The notes: generated by a model not told the origin, from the sequence alone. A DNA stretch of 64,000 nt from Sympetrum striolatum (GCA_947579665.1 OX388347.1:23986562-24050561); one strand, 5' to 3'; positions 48,240 to 61,043 are shown, counted from the stretch's first letter. Numbers and translations are program-made.

Positions 48240-51200
48240 TGCGTTCTGTGTAAATTTAACGGAAACTGCCATGAAACACTCAGAGGAAGAAGCAAAGGAA
48301 CGTAAAATATCCAACCTCACCATTCTCTTAACTAGCCCCTAGAAAACAACCATTTCCTTTCATCATCCTATCACAACTCCCTTTCTTTCTTTCATGTCTA
48401 TCTTCCTCATTTCCAACTCTCTTCTATAATAATTATTTTATTTTGTAGACTTTTTGGCCTTAATTTTTGTCCTCTGATTAACGTTTTTTCGAAATTCTAA
48501 TTCCTGTATTTTGATAATGTAAATATAAGAGTAGTTTTTTTGTAACTATAAGCTAATATATTCAATAATATTTATAATTATCACGGATTGCTCGGGTGAT
48601 AAACATATTAATTGTAAAAATTTTAGGATTTCAGAAAAATTCTACCTTTCTCAGAATTGCACAAACGGGGAGCACGATCTCACACACACATCGACAAAAC
48701 TCTATAAGGGGCTCATTGCTGAAATAATTACTTATGGTCCTTCTATTAACAGAGAATTCAATACGCTATTAGGATAGATAAAGGAGGAATGCTAGAGTTA
48801 ATACTTCCTATACCTTAACTGTTGGCTAGTGAGGAAGAAAGGTTTTAGATTAATAGTGGGATTTTTCACTGAATTTTAACAGAAAATATTAGGACGGCAC
48901 ATTTTACTCATGTGTGAGGGTCATATGAATTACTCTTATCTTTTAGAACAAATGACTTTTATAAAAAATCAGAACTAGTAAGTATATAAGAAATCAGGCC
49001 GCCTAGACTACGGATTTTCCCGAGAAACGCAATGAATATCTGGAAAACTTTCGAATGAATTCTACATACGGAATCCTGGAAAAATAAATACCAAGGACCA
49101 CGTGAAAACACTTAATGTAATCCTTATTATGACTTTTGGGGTGAGGTCGATTTAATTTATTAATATTATAATGGTTTTTCGTTTAAAATGATTGGCTTAA
49201 AAGCCATTATTATTAATATGAATTTAAATTTAGTAGCTCTCGTTATAGGAGAAATTAATAAATCATATTTAATAATAAATAAAAATATGTATTCATAGAA
49301 TATATTTATTCAGAGTTATATTTTATAAAAATATTTTGCTTATAAAGTGTTCTCATTTCTGAAAGTTTTCCAAAATCCTTGAATTTAATCCATGCATCAG
49401 TTTATGATAATTTAGTATGCAGTAAATCAATTAACCGTTTAGAAATTCGGATCATCAAAAATTAAAACTGTAGCAAAATACAATGGGAATATTTGGTACA
49501 TCGTAGTGTAAGAAATTGTTTCTTTTCTGTCTTGCATCTTTACTACTTTACTCAACTACATCGATGTCCATAAATTATCAAAAGGCGCGCTTTTAATCGC
49601 TGGTTGTAAATATCACGTAGTAGAGAAACACTAAATCATTGTCGCAGAACGAGGAATTGGTCCGTGAAAAAATCGAGTTGAAAATTCCTGGAAAATTTCT
49701 TCCCTCTTTTCGGAATGATGATTATTTATCCCGTTCTTGATGGGCGCAGTTTGTCTTATCTTCCAGAAGAAGGACGAACAAGTGGTCGTCCTGCTTAGGA
49801 AGCAAGAAAATTAATTTATTTTTGGCGGTCCCGGTTTTCTTTTATAATTCGCCGCTGCATTGCAGAGGAGGAATGAAATATAAATTATCTCTGAACATGA
49901 AAGTTACTTTTTAGGGGCGGAAAAGAAATTACGGGAGCGTTCTAATTTTTTTCCTTTTGTTTGCCGAGAATGAAGCCAGGATTCTCTCTTTCTTTTTTCT
50001 CTGTACTTCCTTTTCTCATTATCTTGTCTTTGTATTCTTTCCTTGAATCCGTCTCCTTACCGTTGAAGTTACCACGTCATCATTATGTTCCATTGGAACA
50101 CTCTCGCATCATTTTATGTTATTTCTATTTTTCTAACTTTAAATTTATCATTTATCAGTGGGAATTTACCTATTGCCGTTTAAATTATATAATGTATCAC
50201 TATATGCGCATTTTATTTATAAAAATTAATTAAAACTAAACATTTTAACGTTCTTTCTACGACCGAGCTCGATTGATATCTTAGCATTTTTTAACCTAAG
50301 ATTTTCCAAATTTGAAAACATTAAATGATAAGTTGGCTTATTAAACGAAGGAAAAAAATATAATAAAAGCAAACTGGTTTTCTTATTGCGTCTAATGAAA
50401 TATTTCAAAATAATCTTTACATTTCTTTGCGTTTCAATACTATAATTTTTTCGCCCTTCGTAAGAGGGAGCGAAAAGACTTCATCTACTGCAGCAGATAA
50501 ATAAGAAACAAGACAAGTCATAGAGGTTGAGATCAAATGGTCACTTTTACAGCTTTGAAGTCATTACTTGATATAATATATATGTGATAAAATTTTTATA
50601 TATAATTACCTACATGTAAAAAAATTATATGAAAATATGCAATCACACACAGGAAGATTTTGGTTGGGAGGAAAACCCTTCAACTGAAGATTACAGGGAA
50701 AAACTAACCCAAAACACCCAGAGAGAAGGGGGCAGAAAAACCCGTATAGTATACCCGGAAAAAAGTATAGGCCTATTTTACATGCATTTTTACATACTGA
50801 TGAATTTAGTGTTTTATTTAATCTTATATACTGGCTTATATTTGTTCCTTTTCAATTAAAACAATGTTATATTTACGGAAAAATATTTTCTTTTTACCTG
50901 AGGGAAATTATCAGAGTTCCTAATCCAATTCCCCTGGTATTCGTCTTGATGGCTAACTTTATCTGAGTATTTGGATGGAGTCCAGTTTCCCGAAGCATTC
51001 TCTTAATCCTGTTTTCTTTCCAGACATCTTCGCGTTTAAATTTCTCAGAAAACGATTTATAAGGACCTTCTTAAATGTCTTGCCGAGAGGTCTTACTCAT
51101 CTCCTTTCTTCAAAAGATAGATATCCTTGGCGCAGTTCCACCATCCGATAATTTCATGGCGCTTAAGATGAGTGAATATCTTTATCAGAAGGTTAAATTC

Positions 51201-52005
51201 ATATTTCTCTTACATTAACAAATTAGGATTTTTGGAGAGCTTCCACATTTAAAATTTATTAAATTATTTTTTCATGTCGTTCTTTCGACAAATAGGCTAT
51301 AATTCGCGAATCGTCACAGACAAATTTCTATTTCCTAACTTATTTTTGGATTCAATTGAACATACATATCCCCGTTAAATTTTTATTGGTTATGTTAGAG
51401 ACTTCTGTCGTATTGCTTTCTTCACTGAATTTTAGGAAATTTATAAGTATGGTCTTAAGCCCCCTTTAACCCATTCAAATGTAAATAATGAGATTTTCTG
51501 AAATGTAAGGAAATATCGCATGGAAGGTATTTTGAATGATTACGATAAATTAAAACATACTAAAATCTAACGGTCAGCAATTTTTAATTGACTCAGTTAA
51601 AATTTTAGAAGGATAAATATTAGCATCTGAAAAAGGTTTTGCTAAGGAAATGATATTCATTTTTAACATATTAATCAGAGTATAAATAAATATAGACTTG
51701 AAATGAATTGAGACTAAAATCTCCTCTATCATACGAGCAAAATATGTATTTATAATCTGAGCAGGAGTAGTAAGATTTAGTTAATAACGGGAGAGTTTGT
51801 GACATTTATTGCATCAATTATTGTCTCATGCTATTGAATTTCTATCAACTCCGTACTTTTGAAAACCGGGAAGACCTTTTTTAATGGTCAGATGAAGAGA
51901 AATTTCCCTTTAGTTTTTATGGTTAAGGTTATAATATAAGGCTTAATCACCTTTTTAAAATTCTATATATTCTATATATATTTTATTTCAGGGTATTTCT
52001 GATGC
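48240..52005. other. AT-rich non-coding DNA
   Basis: No gene recognised. The 90-codon frame at 49961-50233 and the 76-codon frame at 50629-50859 lack motifs. A GC-richer patch at 50640-50760 with GGAGGAAAACCC loosely resembles the 19500-19560 repeat, but too weakly to claim. Confidence 0.6.
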
Positions 52006-52009
52006 TTAG

Positions 52010-52072
52010 TTATTATGATAATCATCTTTATTTGCGCGATATTGAGAATATAAGTCTCTTCTTCCATCTAAC
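52010..52072 (-). mobile_element. Tiny AAT-tailed element, copy 2
   Basis: Same family as 48000-48075 and 61671-61738. The minus strand begins GTTAGATGGAAGAAGAGACTT and ends with AAATAAAGATGAT and a decayed AAT tail. The central stem is damaged (GAGACTTATATTCTC) and no convincing target-site duplication remains, so this is the oldest-looking of the three copies. Confidence 0.65.
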
Positions 52073-52339
52073 ACATCGTCATGAATTATAGAGTAATTAA
52101 ATGAAAGAGAGTGGTATGAGAAAAAATAGAATAATCGTGGATGTAAAAACATAAGAGATTCTTAGGAAAAAAATATCTTCTGGAGAAAAACACTAAAAAA
52201 GAAGGGGGGGGGTGATAATAACCTGCGCAAACCTAAAGATAGTAATAACTAAAAGATGAAAAAGATGAACATGAACATAAAATATAGAGATACTCTACCT
52301 GTTAGTAAACGTATGCGATACATAAATAAGAGTAATCAG

Positions 52340-52464
52340 GCTCCCGGATAGTCATGTGGACAGCGCGTTTGCCTTTGGTGAAAGCGGTCCCGGGTTCGAT
52401 TCCCGGTGGGAGCCAATGTGCGAAATGACCTAAGCTGTCGAAGCACTTTTAACAATAATACTAC
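52340..52464 (+). mobile_element. 125-bp tRNA-headed SINE, full-length copy
   Basis: The head is tRNA-like: a perfect 7-bp acceptor pair GGCTCCC/GGGAGCC (52339-52345 and 52408-52414), an A-box-like GATAGTCATGTGG, a B box GGTTCGATTCC at 52393-52403 and a perfect 5-bp T stem. It is followed by a short body (AATGTGCGAAATGACCTAAG... to about 52446) and an ACAATA-type tail. It is flanked by a perfect 15-base target-site duplication, AATAAGAGTAATCAG (52325-52339 and 52465-52479), which shows retroposition and a full-length, fairly recent copy. It is not a functional tRNA: the anticodon arm does not fold and there is an extra base before the 3' acceptor strand. A diverged second copy lies at 59742. 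Confidence 0.9.
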
Positions 52465-52508
52465 AATAAGAGTAATCAGTTAACATTTAAATACATTATA
52501 TCAATGTA

Positions 52509-52585
52509 CACTCCTGGCCAAAATTAACGCACCACCGGTCGTTAGGATCGCTAGGGAGGTGCTGCGTTAATTTTGGCCAGGAGTG
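52509..52585. mobile_element. 77-bp hairpin MITE, Tc1/mariner-like
   Basis: Arms 52505-52536 and 52558-52589 are inverted repeats of 32 bases with one mismatch, counting the flanking TGTA/TACA. Taking the TA dinucleotides at 52507-52508 and 52586-52587 as target duplication, the element proper begins CACTCCTGGCCAAAATTAAC and ends in its complement. TA duplication and a TIR of this kind are typical of Tc1/mariner elements. Only a ~21-base centre remains between the arms, so it is non-autonomous and extremely short. Confidence 0.85.
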
Positions 52586-52589
52586 TACA

Positions 52590-52780
52590 TAATAACATAA
52601 AAATTAATGAGTGTACTCTTGCGATTCTGTCGAAGATGATCGAAAGAGAGAATTTAGTTTTCCTGATATGACTACGTAATAATATATATGTACGCGAAAT
52701 ATCTCGACAATAATCCATTTCAATCCTTCGGAACGTTAATCGGCTGACGGAAATCAAAAGCAAAAGATAGCTCTGTCCTT
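52590..52780. other. AT-rich DNA
   Basis: Nothing recognised. Confidence 0.5.
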
Positions 52781-53330
52781 CTTTGCGAGTAAATCTTCCT
52801 TATACTTTCGACTTCCTACGAAGTCATTCCTCCCCAATGTCTTAGAGACATCGAGGAAGTTAGCAGTTTCCTCGGACCTCTTCCTCTCCGCAATTCCTTC
52901 CGTTCCTTTCTCCTTTTTTCCGCCTCTTCTTTTGTCCACAATCCCCTGGCCCACCACCTCAACGTCCCCTTTCACAGTTTTCTTCTCGGCGATAAAAACC
53001 CTTTTGTAAAGAGAATTGCGCAGAGGGGGTGGCGCCGAAGAATAAAAGAGGGGAAGCGATATTTTTTATGCGCAAGTCGTTCTGCTCGGTACGCCACCGA
53101 AACGACATCAGATAGGAAGAAAAGAGACACTTCTTTCTTCTTCTATTTTTCGCTCCACCTCTGTTTCTTCCCCTCTGAGATATTTCTCCCCCCAGCATCC
53201 TGGGACACTGTCTTCTTCCAGCAGCAACTGAAGGGAATAGGGTGAAATTACGTTTAGGTTTTGTTCTCGAATGTGCTAATGACTTGTTATAAGGATAGAA
53301 TTGCACTGTTTTATGACAGTTTAAGGTTTT
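52781..53330. other. GC-richer, pyrimidine-biased island
   Basis: C/T-rich plus strand at 52850-52980 and 53140-53215, with a CpG-bearing centre containing GGTGGCGCCG near 53028. Minus-strand frames 52754-52975 and 52959-53306 are Lys/Arg/Glu-rich or mixed; no domain recognised. Function unknown. Confidence 0.4.
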
Positions 53331-56300
53331 TGTGACTCAGTGCTATATGAGGATAGAAGTAAGGAGGTATTTCGTGGCGACATGGCATCTACAATTTTTT
53401 GTTGTAAAATTATCGATGCTGGCTCAATGTTATGGTATGTTTGCGAATTATCGATTCTTTTGTATTAATTGAAGGTTATGAGGAAGCTTGGATTTAAATT
53501 TATTATCACACAATCGTGTATATTTCTTTGAGGTTAGGTCTGTCTATCAATGCTAGACTTAAACCAGTATGATGGAACACTTTCCCGAGAATGAACCGTA
53601 GTTATTATTGAGCATCCTAATTAGAGGAATACATTTAAAAGAAGAGTTTGTTAATTTAAAGCTCATGGGATTTCCAGTCATTTGCAATTTTATGACATTC
53701 CGACAGATCGTCTGTTTTGGATCCTCGAACTAATTCTTTCGCAAAAGATTTTTTCAGACAAAACACTGCAATGAAAAGAACAAAATTTATTCCTAGTATT
53801 TCATAGATAACACACCTATTTGTGAGAAAGAATGAGTTTGAAGATATCCTTAGAACTGAAATCGTATAAATTTGGACTTTGAACTTGAACATTTTAGAAC
53901 TTGCATTGTATAAAATTTGAAATTTTTGTTACAATTGCAACGTAGAACTTAGATCTAGAGTTCTCTTAGCTATTTCAGTTGGTGATGTTGATTTTTAATA
54001 ATTTTTAGTCATTGTAAAGCCTGCGAATGATATAACAAGAATCAATTTCTATTTGAGCATAGGTAGCGAATTACTTGTAATTGGGGGACATATGCTTGGT
54101 CGAATTATAAAAGTATTTGTCTTAATAGTTAGATGTATTGTGCTTTTTGGAAGGACGAGAAAGATAGAGTTGTCTAGAGAGAGTATTTCTACAGAAATGT
54201 GTAAATATTGGATAACATAATATATGTTTAACATATATTACAATATATCACAATATATATTTATAATTTATGTTTATAATGTGATAGACAATGACGTAAG
54301 GACCTGTAAATAATAATAAATATTCCAGGCATAGTGCAGAGGTGGAAGTGATGTGGACAAGTATCTGATATCTGTTATATCCCTTGGATTTGAGAGGTAA
54401 CCTATCCTGTCTATAAATCGGACTCAAAATTCCTTGTATTAATCCTTGAATTGCATCATAGGCATTTGTATCTGCGATGAACCATAACTTACATTCAATT
54501 TTGAGAAGGGGAGCATCGTTTCTTTTAGTTCAATATCTCTTGCATCTCAATAATAAGAAATACTTCTTTTAAAGTGCTACAGTTAAAAGATAAGTATGTC
54601 CATTTTATTTATCACGATGTTATCTCAAATGTTTACTCATTCTTATAACTGTAAAAGTTTAGAGTTTAGTAAAGGTTTAGGTAGTTTATCGACGTTGTAA
54701 AGTTGTATCGCAGTTCTTTTGGATGATTTTCTTTATTGCTTTTTATAAGAAAAAATATTTTTAATTACGAGGAAAGCTAAATCGCACGGTGATTTCTTCA
54801 TGGGAAATTTAACATTCCTTATCTGCAATTTAATTCGACGAGGCTTTCGAAGTGGTAATAAACAGCTATTCTTCGGGTAATAAATGCGGCGTCATCGCGA
54901 GATATCCATTACCAACAGGAGACCATCAACGGGAAGATGTAGGGGTCTAAAGGGATGGAAAGAGATCTACATTTAACAACCTTCAGGTGATAAAGGATCG
55001 CCGAATTAGAAATTTAAATTGGCTAGAAAAAACATTGCGCCTGAATCCACGTCACTTGAAATACGCTAAGAATAAGAGAGATCTCCGAGGAAGTATCCCT
55101 TGCCTCCAACCCTTTCATTCTCCCCGTCTCCTTTTTCTCCGTAGCAACTGTCGCTCCCACGTCCCCTGCCTTCGCTCTAATTAGTCAATTTTTATAAACT
55201 CTCGAGGCTCATTTGATTAGGTATCGTCAGATATCGGAAGCCTGGGACTCAAGTTACGAAAGATTAATTCCACGGTTTAATTAAACTTCTATTTTTCGTT
55301 GTTGAAATCTGACAGATATCGGAGCATGAAAGCTTCCTGACTAATTTTCTGTATTCGTTTTCTTGTCAAATAGCTCTTAGTTTTTATAGCAGAATTTATT
55401 TTAGTAATAGTTAATCCAGAGCAGTGTTTGTCAATCACGTCTCGGTATAGAAAATATCAAACTCAGATATTCCGAAAATTCTTTTTGATTTTATCTATCG
55501 CGTGGTTACCAAAGCATTCTGACCTTTCGGAACAGTTAGTCTCAACAACGCACGTCAATTTTTATGTTCGTAAAACATTCTGAGTTGTTGTTTTCTTTAA
55601 CTATCACGAAATTTTAAAGAAAATAATGGGGAAGATACTCGAGATAAACTACAACCTATATTTAGGAAATGCTATTTCATGAATTTCTCAAATGTATCAT
55701 GTATTATCTTAAACCGAGCCAGAAGCTTTCCCCTACCAAGTGATCTAGAAATAAAAAGTGAAATTTAAGTGCTAAACAGAAAGCAATGAATAAGACCACG
55801 AGTTAGAAACCAAAAAAAACGTATCACACGAATGTCACCCGTCTTTTTGACATACGACATAGAAATTTTCGTGATTCTAGAACGGCAATAAATTTTACAT
55901 GACTCTCCGATATTTGGTCAGTTTGATATGCAACAGTAAAACTTAACATCTTTTAAATTTGAGCGTGGTTTTCTTTTCAAAATTTTAGAATCGTCAAGAT
56001 ATAATATAGACAGTTCAAAATATTTAAAAATGGGAAAACTTAGACGTTTCTAAATTATTACTTAGACTTTCCTCAATATGTATGTAATGATTTAATTTTA
56101 AAAGTTTCAAAATCATGCTAGTTATTAATTGCAATTTTTCAGGTGTATCCAATTTTTGAATTAATTATAAAAAATTCATAGGGTTACTTATTGTAAGATA
56201 TAATTACTATTTTAGAAATCATTCACTTTTGATGTCTTTTAAAGAAGATCCCGAAAGTGAATACACATCATGGTATAGATCTTGCACCAGAATCAATTAT

Positions 56301-57300
56301 GGCATAGGAAATATCTTGCAATCAAGTTTGGCGTAATACCAGTTAAAGTTTTAAATATATAAACAGATTAAAATGATTTATATTATAATATCATTTTGTA
56401 ACACATGATTTATTGAAAACGCAACTGCTCCAAAGAGAATTCAATTCAATGCTTATAGAATTATGTTCCATCATTTTAAAACTTAAATTATTATATGATG
56501 TACGATGTACATTGAAATTATTAATGATATTTATTACATAATCACTATAATTTATTTTTTAATACTCTGAAAAATTTCTCATTGTTATCATGAGAATTTG
56601 CTTGCCTTTAACCTTAAAATTATTTTGAACGGAAGCTTCGTTGGAATTTTAGAAAATATTTTGAAGTTAAGAATTTGGATTGCTTTTTAATGTAAATACA
56701 AATTGTAAACCGAACAGATTTTATTTTCAAGGTTCTATTCTTGCAATTTAATTTCCGGATCTGAATTTTTTTCTTAGCTGCAAACTTTTATAGATGAAAT
56801 GCGCTGAGATATTCAGTTTCGGAAGTTATGGAAACCTTCTCTGGGGACTAAACATCCAATGCCCTTTATAATTCACACATGATAAGTGAATCGTTCTTTT
56901 CATGCTCAACTTACATCTACAAATATTATGATAATTCGTCTTCTTTAGTCTTGTTAAATTGTTTAAATTTTAAATTTTTGGTGGGCATGTATGATTAGAA
57001 AATAATATATATTTCAAAGAAATTATTGTAATGATATACCTATTATATTATAAGTATAATGATATTTAATAACAAAAATAAATCACACAAATGAAATTAG
57101 TGGATTAATTAGACCATCGTATTCTCAACCACAGAATGTTCTCTATTTTATAATACATAATAATTTAAGTAGAATATAGTATATCCTTAAGTATTAACTG
57201 GGAATGACTATGGAGGCTATTGATTAAAATTTTATAGTAGATACGTGTTAGAACATTGCCTTCATTAATAACTACATAAATATTCCGTTTCATTGCCACT
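53331..57300. other. AT-rich non-coding DNA
   Basis: No gene recognised. This stretch is among the most AT-rich in the window, with long near-simple A/T runs at 56340-57180. Confidence 0.65.
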
Positions 57301-57315
57301 TGAATTACATTAGGG

Positions 57316-57637
57316 CAGAATTTCCCAAACGATGTTCCGCGGAACACCGGTGTTCCGCGAAAATTTGGAGTGTCAATAGAGAATTGGAGAATAAAAGTGA
57401 TTAAATGCTTTATTGATTCATATTTTAAGTTTTTATTACAATATTATAGTATTATATTTAAAAATAATTACCAAATAAATAATTTGTTGTAATTAATGAT
57501 TTTTAAATTTTACAAGTAGAATTACGTAACCTAAAAATAAGCTTAGTGTTTCGTTGAACTTCCCAGGTTTGCTTAGTGTTCCGTTAAAATTTCCAGGTTT
57601 ACAGTGTTCCATTGCAGAAAAAGTGTGGGAAACCCTG
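57316..57637. mobile_element. 322-bp non-autonomous hAT element
   Basis: A perfect 8-base target-site duplication CATTAGGG (57308-57315 and 57638-57645), the length expected for hAT transposons, flanks terminal inverted repeats CAGAATTTCCCAAAC and, at the right end, the complement of CAGGGTTTCCCACAC. Subterminal GTTCCGCGGAAC words (57334-57356) and GTGTTCC words near the right end form repeated palindromic motifs typical of hAT termini. The interior is AT-rich with no transposase frame, so it is a non-autonomous (MITE-like) copy. Unequal divergence of the two TIRs suggests moderate age, but the duplication is intact. Confidence 0.9.
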
Positions 57638-57649
57638 CATTAGGGAATA

Positions 57650-59735
57650 GGTACTAGAAGTACTTATGATAATTCAAGAGTAAATCATATAGGTTTCCGT
57701 CAAGAATATAAACAAGAGTTACATCACATTATGCTTCAGTAAATTCTATGTGAAGTACTTTTCGTTAGACTTTGGTCATTCGAGAGATTCGCATTTCAAA
57801 ATAAAAGGCACTCGGAGGATTTCCCAGCGGAGGTACCGAGTGACAAAGGGAAAGTTAACGAGTAAAAAATTAAGGGAAAGATATAAGGCACGCGAGAAAG
57901 AAAGGAGAAGTTGAAAGAGAAATATAAATTACTCGGAAAGAATGGTACTAGGGAGAAAAGGACACGCTTTAAGGAGTTGAAAAAGAGAATGCGAAGTGGG
58001 AAAAAAGACGAATTTATTCAGCAGGAGATGCGTGCGTAGAGAGGAAAGAATCCGTAAGATGTATAAAATGAGAGAGAGAAGTTTCAGGAAAGATTGGGGA
58101 GATTGGAAGATGGGTATTTTGGGGAGGCATAAATTAGTAGCCCTTCTTCAACCCCTTCTGCATCCAGTGAGTGACAGAGTGGCAGAGGAATTCCTTAAAT
58201 CCTCTCCAACTCCGGAAAGCTTCTTTCATCCTTTTTTTCCCCACTAGCCTCTCACTCCTTTCTTGAGGACATTACTTATTTTTCTTCCGTTTTCTGTTCC
58301 TCTGCTGTCTGATATTCTTCATATTTTTCATGGCAATTTTTATAGTCCGAGGAAATGTATAATATATAATATTATGAATAATAACTGTTTATTTGATACA
58401 TTCATACTTTGGCATCAATTTTAATTTTTCCATATGGACGCCAACTGGATTCACCAATATTTGAATTGAGTTCGTTTAAAATTCCTTAAAAAACTAAAAA
58501 TCCCTTTTTACTTTTCAGGAATAATATCGTTATTTAATCTATTTAGTAAGGGACAATTTTCCAATCGTGTCTAATGTAAATTAATATGCACTTAGAAATA
58601 TACTTTCTACTGTTTAAATGTATTAGTCTATTAAATGACAGAATTATTACTTTTGTTTTGCATTTTCTTTAGCTTTTAGATTTTAAATACACAGAGCTGT
58701 CAATTTAAACTTTTCCATCGATTAATGTAGTACTTGTAGCAAAGTCAACAACCTGTTACCTATGAGAAAGTTGTCAATTTTTAACACTAATTGATATAAA
58801 TATCAGTTAGAAGGGTAGGAAAAATTAGTAGAGGTATTAATTAATGATCATCATTGTTTGCTGATATTTTTTTCCAACTTTGATTTTATGGACCATCTCT
58901 GATTGCTTCGAAGAACTTCATTTGCGTCATTCTTTTGATAGGTCTTATTAATTGTAAACTGAGAGTTTTTTTTCCAGATGTGTCGTATTTATTTATTTTG
59001 CATGAACACACTAAGTATAATGACTCCACACTTATTAAACTGACACGGACTCATCTCATAGCCAGAATCTCGCAGATGTCTTTCCTCCCTCATGACCACT
59101 GATCGATCCCCGTTTGGGCAATATCGGCTCCACTGGAGATCTTCCTCGATAGACCTCCGAACCCCAATTTTCCTTCTCCGATAACTCTTCCTTTATTTTT
59201 CTTTAATTCCCCTTTCTTTCTCAACCCTTCACCCATCATTCTCGTCCCCCTTTCCTCCGACGATCTCCTTGGAGACTTTATCACCAAAGAAGTACGGAGG
59301 GGGTGGGGTGCATGAGAAAGGATGGGGTGAAAAGGGAAGAAGAGCGAATGGAGGCAATTAGGGAAGATAGATGAATCTAGTTTTGGCAGGAAAAAGTTTC
59401 CTTGCCTCCCCTTCTCAACCGACCACTCCCTTCCTCTCGGTGCCCTCTTCCCCTCTTTTCATCCCCTTTTATTATGGATATTTTTTCTTCGGATTTTTTT
59501 ATTTCGAGAATACCGCAATGTTTTCTCCTTGGAAATTTGTGGCCAGATACTTTCGGACGCTTTTAAAATGGAGGCGATTTCTTGGGAAGAATTAAATGTC
59601 ATTTCTGATATATTTATCAATGTCGACGAATGGGTACTACATTGACGTCGGATCGCAAAAGTGTACTTCGCCTGGTCATTTCATGCATCTGAGCTTCTGA
59701 ATTTGTCTTTGAAACTTTGATTTCTGTTTTATTGT
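57650..59735. other. Non-coding DNA
   Basis: A purine-rich patch lies at 57800-58110, with a 7-bp inverted repeat (57809-57815 and 57836-57842). A GC-richer, pyrimidine-biased patch spans 59050-59520. The frames at 57996-58247, 59090-59287 and 59371-59595 follow these biases and are not called. Confidence 0.5.
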
Positions 59736-59741
59736 CGCCTA

Positions 59742-59870
59742 GGCTTCCAGATTGCCAAGTGTACAGCGCTTTCGGCTTCGGTTAAACCGGTCTTGGGTTT
59801 GATTCCCGGTGCGAGCCAATGTGCGAAATGACTTTAGCTGTCGAAGCAAATTTATGAAACAACAACAACA
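59742..59870 (+). mobile_element. 125-bp SINE family, diverged copy
   Basis: It aligns along its length to 52340-52464: head GGCTTCCAGATTG, a B box with one change (GGTTTGATTCC, 59796-59806), body GAGCCAATGTGCGAAATGAC (59813-59832) and a CAA-repeat tail. The acceptor pairing is broken (GGCTTCC against GCGAGCC) and no target-site duplication is evident, so it is older than the 52340 copy. Confidence 0.85.
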
Positions 59871-60216
59871 TCGACGGCTTCTATTTGTTTTATATTTGTG
59901 ACACTATTTGTCTGTTTTATAGTCAATGGATGCAAAGACGAGAAGGAGACTATTCCCTATATCAACTCTGTAAATTTTCATTTAAAAGTTAAAAATAAAT
60001 TTTAAATAAATACTCTGCAGAAACTATAGTATGTAGCGAAGATATAAAGATTGATATTATAAATGGATTTAGCCCTGGTATATATTTAAAACGAGTTAAA
60101 TGTTGCTTGCATTCTGCAAGCATGTTGAAAACAAATATTTCAAGTCGACATCATATCGAGAGGGTCCTCAAAAGTAGAAAAAGTATTGGAAATATTCTTA
60201 AAATTAGCTTCAGTTT

Positions 60217-60875
60217 CTCCGTCCGGCATCGAACCCGGGTCTTCCTGGTAATACTTAGTATGCAGCACAAAAGAAGATCTCTAACTATATATGAAAATTT
60301 AAGTAGAAATATTGGGTGCAACTGCCTCAAACAACGTCCAACTTTTTCCTTATATTCCTTACGTGAGAAATTTTAATGTGCTCTGGCATCGAACCCAGGA
60401 ACAAAATGGTCTTATATAATTTTTTTTCTTAAACCGAGTCTTAATATACAACTTTTATCTAAGCAAGAACTTCCTCTCATTTCAATTAGTGCATCAAAAA
60501 AATAATAAAAAAACTAACCTAATGTATTTTAAACGGGAGACATATTTACCGTCCGGCATTGAACCCTGGTCTTTCTGGTGATACGTCCTATGTAACACAA
60601 TAGAAGATCACGATCTCTAACTATGTGTGAAAATTCAAGCAGAAATATTGACTGCAACTGCCTCAAACGACTTCCTACTTTTCCATTATATTCCTTATGA
60701 TAGGAAAGTTATTGTGCTCTGGCATCGAATTCAGGAATAGTACGGTCTTATGATAATTTTTTTCTTAAACCCATTCTTATCATACATCTTCTAGCCAAGC
60801 AAGAATATCCTATCATTTCGATAAGTGCATCAAAAAAAGTAATGAAAAACTAGTCCCATGTATTTTATACTCAGG
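60217..60875 (-). repeat. Tandem pair of 330-bp unit with B boxes
   Basis: Two head-to-tail copies start with CCGTCCGGCAT(C/T)GAACCC at 60219 and 60549 and match along most of their length, including CTCTGGCATCGAA, AAGCAAGAA and GTGCATCAAAAAAA. Each unit has two sequences that, on the minus strand, read as tRNA B boxes (GGTTCGATGCC type): 60225-60235 and 60385-60395 in unit 1, 60555-60565 and 60721-60731 in unit 2. A tRNA-like TAGTTAGAGATC lies upstream of the first box in each unit on that strand. The unit is probably derived from tRNA-headed SINE sequence that was then duplicated in tandem; a satellite seed or tandem pseudo-tRNAs are alternatives. Confidence 0.75.
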
Positions 60876-61043
60876 TCCCAGGATATTTTTCCTAAAAGTC
60901 ATTTATGTTTTCGATAGATCTTGACCATATATATCGGCTCCTAGAGTTTTGATTTTCTACCTATCTTGGAAGTATTTTTTAAAAATTCCGGAATATCAAA
61001 GCAATGCATTTAAATGGAAAAATTCGGGACTTTCGGGCCCTCT

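Noticed and set aside
50640..50765. GGAGGAAAACCC-bearing segment resembling the repeat at 19500-19560
   Set aside because: Similarity is limited to one short word and A/C-rich composition; not enough for a repeat family.
52339..52414. Possible functional tRNA gene
   Set aside because: Acceptor and T stems are perfect, but the anticodon arm does not fold and there is an extra base before the 3' acceptor strand; the flanking 15-bp duplication shows it is a SINE head.
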